12,666 nt of DNA from Verrucomicrobiota bacterium. GTDB taxonomy: Bacteria > Verrucomicrobiota > Verrucomicrobiia > Chthoniobacterales > Xiphinematobacteraceae. A model generated the notes under the pieces. That model saw only the letters and a list, made by a program, of their open reading frames with translations, was not told the origin of the DNA and ran no database searches. Below, piece after piece: positions 8,474 to 12,666 of the stretch. The DNA lies in the NCBI GenBank assembly GCA_003176035.1, contig PSRL01000084.1:1-12666 (forward strand), written 5' to 3'. Every line of letters begins with the position of its first letter. Positions within the stretch are counted from its first letter, which is position 1. The position numbers were made by a program, and so were the translations under genes.

Positions 8474-8483
8474 CTGCGTAATC

Positions 8484-8693
8484 ATGAGTTTCCCCAAAGG
8501 CGAGAGCGGAGATCTTGTTCGGAACTCCGTTCTTTACAAAGAATTCCTGGCTGAACGAGAAGAGATTTTGCGGCACAAGTGGATTGAGAGTGAAAAAGTT
8601 GGTCATGACATCGGCTTTGAAAAAGCATTACTCGATTGGATTGTCCGTTATCGTTCCGGCTGGCAGCAGGCGCGTTCTCGATCCAAGCGTTAA
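8484..8693 (+). CDS. Small protein of unknown function with an HKWxxSE-GxDxG motif
   Basis: A 69-residue soluble, highly charged protein with no membrane segment or signal peptide. Its core reads H-K-W-I-E-S-E-K-V-G-H-D-I-G-F, followed by KALLDWIV and a basic Arg/Lys/Ser tail. I recall a similar H(K/R)W..SE..GHD.G...A motif in short stand-alone bacterial proteins and at the end of DUF4032 proteins, so it looks like a real conserved gene and not a chance frame. That resemblance is from memory and gives no function. It stands alone between two long non-coding stretches, with a plausible promoter just upstream and no obvious Shine-Dalgarno. The ATG at 8484 is the first start in the frame and leaves the conserved core intact. 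The other frames overlapping it look like shadows. Confidence 0.7.
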   Translation: MSFPKGESGDLVRNSVLYKEFLAEREEILRHKWIESEKVGHDIGFEKALLDWIVRYRSGWQQARSRSKR

Positions 8694-8770
8694 ATTATTT
8701 ATGGGAACGTGTAGGGGACGCATTTTTAATGGCTTATAGAAAATATTTCTAAATGATTCCGGATTTGATG

Positions 8771-8874
8771 TGCCCGGGTTCCCAGGCAATGCACCCCGCC
8801 GGACTGCGAGCTTCGCCCGGGAGTCTACTGCAGCTGCTCCCAAATTTATATGCGCCTTAATCCTAGCAGTTGGG
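8771..8874. other. GC-rich stem cluster, possible structured RNA
   Basis: Four possible stems lie close together: TGCC/GGCA with GG/CC inside it (8771-8788); CCGG/CCGG enclosing GCGA/TCGC with a three-base bulge (8799-8820); GGGAG/CTCCC (8819-8841); and CCCAA/TTGGG (8839-8874). The second, third and fourth share bases, so not all can form together. The region is richer in G and C than its flanks. I compared it by eye with tmRNA, SRP RNA, RNase P RNA and 6S RNA and saw no match on either strand. The strand of any transcript is unknown. Confidence 0.25.
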
Positions 8875-9218
8875 AAAGGGGTGTTTCGAGCGTCTTCCGC
8901 ATAAGCTTCAGCAAAAAAAGAAAATCAAAATGAATTTGACTTGGGTAGATGGTACAACGATCGCTCTCTACCGTCCCGGTTCGGGATCTCTTAAAAAAGA
9001 TTTTTAGGTCTTCGGAGGTTGAAGCCACGCAATAAGTAAATTCGATGTCAGACTTTCTAAAAACTTTCTCACGCGACTTACTGTCACAAATTTTTACAGA
9101 CACAACAGGTCGTCTTCCGGCTCTTCAGGGCAAAAAATCGAAAAATCCGGCAATGGCTGTTAATTCAACGGAGTGGTGGTAATACATCCTGCAAAAGAGC
9201 TGAAACATTTGGCGTCTG

Positions 9219-9298
9219 TTGCTCAGTTGGTTGAGCAGTGCGGAAACACGGTGATAGCTTGGCGGGGTTTTTGGTTTTTCCGCAGCTGCCAGATCTGG
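9219..9298 (+). promoter_or_regulatory. Structured leader upstream of the pyr operon (putative)
   Basis: Three inverted repeats follow one another. TGCTCA/TGAGCA (9220-9225 with 9232-9237) has a 6-base loop. TGCGGAAA/TTTCCGCA (9239-9246 with 9277-9284) is a perfect 8-bp stem enclosing 30 bases. CCAGATCTGG (9289-9298) is a perfect palindrome. They lie 65-145 bases before pyrR, where an attenuator would be expected. I see no match to the Bacillus PyrR-binding loop (a GAGAGG-type core) and no T-run directly after the stems, so a classical PyrR attenuator is not supported. Operator sites or a different RNA switch are other possibilities. Confidence 0.35.
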
Positions 9299-9362
9299 TA
9301 ATAGCAAATAATAATTTGATTAATAAATGCTCTGTTTTATGCAAAGGTTTCTGTGATTTTTT

Positions 9363-9914
9363 ATGTCTGATTGTTCATCACAATTGATTTTAGCAATGGA
9401 CGCTGCTGGAATTTCCGAGGCCGTGACACGGATGGCTGGTCAAATCCTGGAAAAAAATTCTGGGCTAAGTCGTTTGGTAATAGCAGGAATCCCGACTCGA
9501 GGAGTAGAGCTTGCGCGTCGTCTCGTGAAGACCATCGAAGCTTCTTCCGGCATGAAGCCTGACTTTGGAATTATTGATGTGGCTATGCATCGCGACGATC
9601 TTTCGCAACGTATTCGAATGACGACTGTCCAAACTACAAAATTGCCTTTGGACCTGGACAATCGTCGCGTTATTCTAGTGGACGACGTTCTATTTACAGG
9701 GCGCAGCTGTAGAGCGGCATTGGATGCAATAGTTTCTTTTGGACGCCCTTCTTCGATTCAATTTGCTGTGTTGGTGGACCGTGGTCACCGAGAATTGCCT
9801 ATCCATGCCGATTATGTGGGCAAACATCTGAGAACCTCTCCGGAGGAAAGAATTCGAGTACGGTTTGAGAATTTGGACGATGAACCGGATTCCGTACAGG
9901 TTATTCGACCATGA
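9363..9914 (+). CDS. pyrR: PyrR bifunctional pyr operon regulator / uracil phosphoribosyltransferase
   Basis: PyrR in many bacteria binds pyr mRNA in response to UMP and also converts uracil plus PRPP to UMP. The 183-residue product is of normal length. It carries the type I phosphoribosyltransferase fold: PTRGVELARRL near 44-53, HRDDL from 76, the PRPP loop VDDVLFTGRS at 106-115, then GRPSSIQFAVLVDRGHRELPI and ADYVGK, which are diagnostic of PyrR. Two residues in the first helix that matter for RNA binding in Bacillus PyrR (His22 and Arg27) align here with Gly26 and Lys31, while the Thr18 equivalent is kept as Thr22. Enzymatic activity therefore looks intact, while RNA binding is less certain. 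No Shine-Dalgarno precedes the ATG, and a T-rich run does. The stop overlaps the pyrB start (ATGA), which makes pyrR the first gene of the pyr operon. Confidence 0.95.
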   Translation: MSDCSSQLILAMDAAGISEAVTRMAGQILEKNSGLSRLVIAGIPTRGVELARRLVKTIEASSGMKPDFGIIDVAMHRDDLSQRIRMTTVQTTKLPLDLDNRRVILVDDVLFTGRSCRAALDAIVSFGRPSSIQFAVLVDRGHRELPIHADYVGKHLRTSPEERIRVRFENLDDEPDSVQVIRP

Positions 9915-10846
9915 ACATCTGGAAGCGCAAGGATTTGGTAGCCCTGAGCGATTTATCCGTCGAGGAGTTACAATTCTTGCTAGAAACCGCTCGAGCCTTC
10001 AAGGGTGTCGGAGAAAGGGACTTAAAAAAAGTACCGGCACTTCGAGGAAAGACTCTCATTAATTTCTTTGTAGAGCCGAGTACTCGCACTCGTACCTCTT
10101 TTGAACTCTCAGCTCTTCGACTCAGTGCGGATGTCATTAACATTTCGGCTTCGACATCCAGTTTGACGAAAGGAGAAACACTCAAAGACACGGCGCGGAA
10201 TTTGGAAGCCTTACTGGCGGACATCATTGTTTTGCGTCACAGCTCCGCCGGCGCAGCCCGTTTTCTTGCCGACCGACTTCAATCCAGTATCATCAATGCT
10301 GGGGATGGCGCGCATGAACATCCGACGCAGGGTCTGCTAGACGGATTTACCATTTTGGAAAAATTTGGCCACCTGCAAGGATTGGAAGTGGCAATCGTAG
10401 GGGACATTCTTTTCAGCCGAGTGGCACGTTCCAACATTCATCTGTTAATTAAATTAGGTGCGAACGTAACTGCAGTAGGTCCTAGCACTCTCGTTCCAAG
10501 GGAATTTGAAGCATTGGGAGTGAAAGTAAGGCATCGGATTGAGGATATTTTGGAAAGCGCTGACGTCATAAATCTACTTCGGATTCAACACGAACGACAA
10601 CATAAGCAATATTTTCCTGGTTTAAACGAATATGTCTCCCTTTTTGGTCTTACCAAAGATCGTGTTGCACAATTAAAACCCGATTGCCTCATAATGCATC
10701 CGGGGCCTCTGAATCGCGGGATAGAAGTCGATAGCGACGTAGCTGATGGGTCTCGAAGTGTTATTCTCGAACAAGTAACCAACGGTCTCGCTGTTCGCAT
10801 GGCGGTGCTTTACGCCTGTGCGGGAGGCAAGGGGATTGTGACATGA
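9911..10846 (+). CDS. pyrB: Aspartate carbamoyltransferase catalytic subunit
   Basis: This enzyme joins carbamoyl phosphate and L-aspartate to give N-carbamoyl-L-aspartate, the committed step of de novo pyrimidine synthesis. At 311 residues it has the usual length. The carbamoyl phosphate site is STRTR at 57-61. The SSLTKGET loop at 83-90 carries the Ser and Lys that reach into the neighbouring active site. HPTQ at 137-140, RIQHERQ and the HPGPLNRG block follow in the expected order. No regulatory pyrI is next to it; it is followed directly by pyrC, as in many bacteria where the two proteins associate. Both ends overlap neighbours by 4 bases, so translation is probably coupled to pyrR and pyrC. 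Confidence 0.97.
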   Translation: MNIWKRKDLVALSDLSVEELQFLLETARAFKGVGERDLKKVPALRGKTLINFFVEPSTRTRTSFELSALRLSADVINISASTSSLTKGETLKDTARNLEALLADIIVLRHSSAGAARFLADRLQSSIINAGDGAHEHPTQGLLDGFTILEKFGHLQGLEVAIVGDILFSRVARSNIHLLIKLGANVTAVGPSTLVPREFEALGVKVRHRIEDILESADVINLLRIQHERQHKQYFPGLNEYVSLFGLTKDRVAQLKPDCLIMHPGPLNRGIEVDSDVADGSRSVILEQVTNGLAVRMAVLYACAGGKGIVT

Positions 10847-12123
10847 GCAACCTTAAAATTTTAAATGGTCGCGTTATTGATCCAGCCAATGGCGTGGATG
10901 CCATAGGCCCCATCTACGTAGAAGAGGGTCATATTGTAGTCCATGAACCGCCCGAAGCTGAGACAATCGACGCTTCAAATCTTGTAGTTTGTCCTGGTCT
11001 GATTGACATCCACGTTCATTTCCGCGAACCTGGACAATCGCACAAAGAAACTATCGCTTCCGGCACACGTGCGGCAGCCGCCGGTGGCTTCACCAGCGTC
11101 GTCTGCATGCCAAACACGGTACCAGTGGCGGACAACACTAGTACAATCAGCTGGATTCAGGAAAAAGCAAAACGCACGGGGGTGGTAAATGTCTTTTGCG
11201 CCGGTGCCATTACTAAAGGCTTAAGAGGAGAAGAGCTAGCACCGATAGGTTCTATGTTTTTCTCTGGCATTGTGGCCGTTACCGATGATGGACATTGCGT
11301 TCAAAGTCATGGGGTGATGCGACGCGCGGTCGAATACGCTAAGATGTTCGGCTTGCCCGTCTTGGACCATTGCCAAGATTACAGTCTTGCCACAAACGGA
11401 GTGATGCACGAGGGACAATGGAGTATTCGTCTGGGGCTAGCGGGCTGGCCGGCCGCAGCAGAGGAATTGATTGTGGATCGGAACATTCTCCTTGCGGAGC
11501 TTTGCCAGCACCCGATTCACTGTCAGCACATCAGCAGCGCAGGGAGCGTGCGCCGGATTCGCCAAGCGAAGAGGAGAGGGGTTCAAATCTCCGGGGAGGT
11601 CTGTCCGCATCATGTATTTTTCACGGATGGTTGCCTTGCGGAATTCGATACCTCCTTTAAAATGAATCCCCCTATTCGCTCTGAAAGAGATGTTGAAGCA
11701 ATCCTGGAGGGCATTGCTGATGGCACTTTGGAAATCTTATGCAGTGATCATGCCCCACATGCCCCATTCGAAAAAGAAGTCGAATTCGACCAAGCACCCT
11801 TCGGAATTATTGGCTTAGAGACGGAATTTGCAGCTTTTTGTGATCTCCTCGTCCATCGAAGGCATGTGATTTCCTTGGAAAGACTGGTTGCTCTCTACAC
11901 ACTACAGCCTGCGCGATTACTTCATTTGAATCGTGGCACCCTTTCCCCGGGTGCAGTTGCTGATATCACCTTAATAGATCCCGATCTGGACTGGACTTTC
12001 CATAAAGAAAAATCGCTCTCCCTTGCGCGAAACACTCCCTTTGATGGGAAAACCTTGCGGGGTCGAGCTGTGCGGACAATTGTTGGGGGAACGACCGTCT
12101 GGGCAATAGGAGAGCAGCGATGA
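10843..12123 (+). CDS. pyrC: Dihydroorotase, class I
   Basis: This zinc enzyme cyclises carbamoyl-aspartate to dihydroorotate, the step after PyrB. The 426-residue length and the motifs place it in the class I amidohydrolase group. Metal ligands are present: HVH (His57 and His59), Asp in VTDDG at 147-150, His176 in LDHCQD and His229 in CQHIS, with catalytic Asp302 in CSDHAPH. Arg61 and Asn275 fit the substrate-binding positions. Because no ligand is missing, this is an active enzyme and not the inactive PyrC' (PyrX-type) partner seen in some pyrB operons. The start overlaps the pyrB stop and the stop overlaps the tgt start. A weak AAGGGG lies 8 bases before the ATG. Confidence 0.97.
   Translation: MSNLKILNGRVIDPANGVDAIGPIYVEEGHIVVHEPPEAETIDASNLVVCPGLIDIHVHFREPGQSHKETIASGTRAAAAGGFTSVVCMPNTVPVADNTSTISWIQEKAKRTGVVNVFCAGAITKGLRGEELAPIGSMFFSGIVAVTDDGHCVQSHGVMRRAVEYAKMFGLPVLDHCQDYSLATNGVMHEGQWSIRLGLAGWPAAAEELIVDRNILLAELCQHPIHCQHISSAGSVRRIRQAKRRGVQISGEVCPHHVFFTDGCLAEFDTSFKMNPPIRSERDVEAILEGIADGTLEILCSDHAPHAPFEKEVEFDQAPFGIIGLETEFAAFCDLLVHRRHVISLERLVALYTLQPARLLHLNRGTLSPGAVADITLIDPDLDWTFHKEKSLSLARNTPFDGKTLRGRAVRTIVGGTTVWAIGEQR
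12108..12112 (+). promoter_or_regulatory. Shine-Dalgarno of tgt
   Basis: AGGAG inside the end of pyrC, with a 7-base spacer to the ATG at 12120. It supports the chosen tgt start and shows that tgt is read from the pyr transcript. Confidence 0.6.
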
Positions 12124-12666
12124 GCGGCGCATTTTCATTGATTGCTCGAGATAGCGCTAGCTCCGCTCGGGCTGGCCTGCTCACAACTCGTCACGGCGTC
12201 ATTGAGACCCCTGTATTCATGCCGGTTGGAACGCAGGGAAGTGTAAAAGGAGTATCGCCCGATGAATTAGTTCAGCTTCAGGCTCAAATTATTTTGGGGA
12301 ATACTTATCACTTGCATGTGCGACCAGGTGAAAATGTTATCGAAGAACTCGGGGGTCTTCACGGGTTTATGGGTTGGGATCGTCCGATTTTGACGGATAG
12401 CGGTGGATTTCAGGTGTTTTCCTTAGCCAGATTACGACATATTACGGAGGAGGGAGTTCATTTTCAAAATCATCTGGACGGCTCCCCCACCTTCATTGGG
12501 CCAGAACAATCGATGGCTATTCAAAAAAGCTTAGGAGCCGACATTGTCATGGTTTTTGACGAATGTTTGCCGTATCCGTGTCCTTACGAAAGAGCTGCAG
12601 AGAGCCTAAGGCTGACGGGACGGTGGGCACGCCGCTGCAAAGAATGGTGGAAAACTGAAGAAAATA
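12120..12666 (+). CDS. tgt: Queuine tRNA-ribosyltransferase (tRNA-guanine transglycosylase), 3' end off the window
   Basis: This enzyme swaps the guanine at position 34 of tRNAs with GUN anticodons for preQ1, an early step in making queuosine. The first 182 residues are present, about half of the usual 370-390. Family blocks are clear: TPVFMPVGTQGSVKG near 30-44, GNTYHLHVRPG at 60-70, the catalytic TDSGGFQVFSL at 92-102 with Asp93, and MVFDEC at 144-149. The nucleophilic Asp and the zinc-binding Cys cluster should lie beyond the right edge. The start overlaps the pyrC stop by 4 bases and has an AGGAG site. Its place in a pyrimidine operon has no obvious metabolic reason and may be simple co-transcription. 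Confidence 0.96.
   Translation, partial: MSGAFSLIARDSASSARAGLLTTRHGVIETPVFMPVGTQGSVKGVSPDELVQLQAQIILGNTYHLHVRPGENVIEELGGLHGFMGWDRPILTDSGGFQVFSLARLRHITEEGVHFQNHLDGSPTFIGPEQSMAIQKSLGADIVMVFDECLPYPCPYERAAESLRLTGRWARRCKEWWKTEEN

Larger units (their letters stand above)
8694..9362. other. 669-base gene-poor interval; no recognisable gene
   Basis: No frame on either strand gives a recognisable protein. Short open stretches exist: plus strand 8753-8860 (35 codons) and 9045-9182 (45 codons), and minus strand 8846-9103 and 9125-9307. None has a family motif or a convincing ribosome-binding site. The part near 8771-8874 is GC-rich and can form several stems. The middle, about 8880-9180, shows no clear structure apart from a short hairpin (TCCCG/CGGGA) near 8970. 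The last 150 bases contain strong inverted repeats, listed separately. The interval could be decayed coding DNA, an unrecognised RNA gene plus the pyr leader, or both. Confidence 0.6.

Noticed and set aside
8968..8985. TCCCGGTTCGGGA as a tRNA T-arm or a terminator
   Set aside because: It is a perfect short hairpin, but no tRNA body lies on either side and no T-run follows directly.
9211..9245. tRNA-like D-arm (GCTCAGTTGGTTGAGC)
   Set aside because: No anticodon stem, T-arm (GGTTCGA-type) or acceptor stem follows at tRNA spacing; the match is explained by a simple hairpin.
8846..9307. Two minus-strand frames (8846-9103, 9125-9307) as one broken gene
   Set aside because: Neither half resembles a known family, the first needs a GTG start, and joining them needs an unsupported frameshift.
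10843..12123. pyrC as an inactive dihydroorotase-like (PyrC'/PyrX) subunit, as found beside some pyrB genes
   Set aside because: All metal ligands and the catalytic Asp of class I dihydroorotase are present.

Overview
This window reads as an ordinary bacterial chromosome segment of balanced base composition, made almost entirely of housekeeping genes. The phylum cannot be fixed from sequence alone. The wording of IleS (an HMGT form of the HIGH motif) and a small HKW-motif protein remind me of Verrucomicrobiota and relatives, but that is an impression and not a result. I found no CRISPR array, insertion sequence, prophage, tRNA or rRNA. The one large non-coding stretch may be decayed DNA or an unrecognised RNA, and nothing here clearly forms a new multi-gene system.

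Layout. Positions 1-2254, minus strand: the 5' part of a phosphotransferase-system fusion protein (EIIA, HPr, then Enzyme I), cut by the left edge. It diverges from the rest, which is all plus strand. Positions 2421-8277: lysS, ileS, lspA and mrp (lysyl- and isoleucyl-tRNA synthetases, lipoprotein signal peptidase, Fe-S carrier ATPase). ileS and lspA overlap by 4 bases, and mrp follows lspA by 8 bases. Positions 8278-8483: a very AT-rich spacer with two DnaA-box-like words. Positions 8484-8693: a 69-residue protein of unknown role. Positions 8694-9362: 669 bases with no convincing gene. They hold GC-rich stems in the first part and strong inverted repeats just before the next operon. Positions 9363-12666: pyrR, pyrB, pyrC and tgt, each joined to the next by a 4-base ATGA overlap; tgt is cut by the right edge.

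How it fits together. pyrB and pyrC give two consecutive steps of de novo pyrimidine synthesis (carbamoyl-aspartate, then dihydroorotate). PyrR would normally be their regulator and/or a uracil phosphoribosyltransferase. Tgt is a tRNA-queuosine enzyme that is co-transcribed for no obvious reason. LysS and IleS charge tRNAs, LspA matures lipoproteins in the inner membrane, and Mrp handles Fe-S clusters in the cytoplasm.

Most worth a second look: the HPr domain has Gln where the active-site Arg should be; Mrp lacks the second Cys of its CxxC; PyrR has changes at positions that matter for RNA binding in Bacillus, and its leader holds strong stems but not the known PyrR target; lysS has a perfect ribosome-binding site 26 codons upstream of the start expected from homology; and the AT-rich spacer and the 669-base gap.
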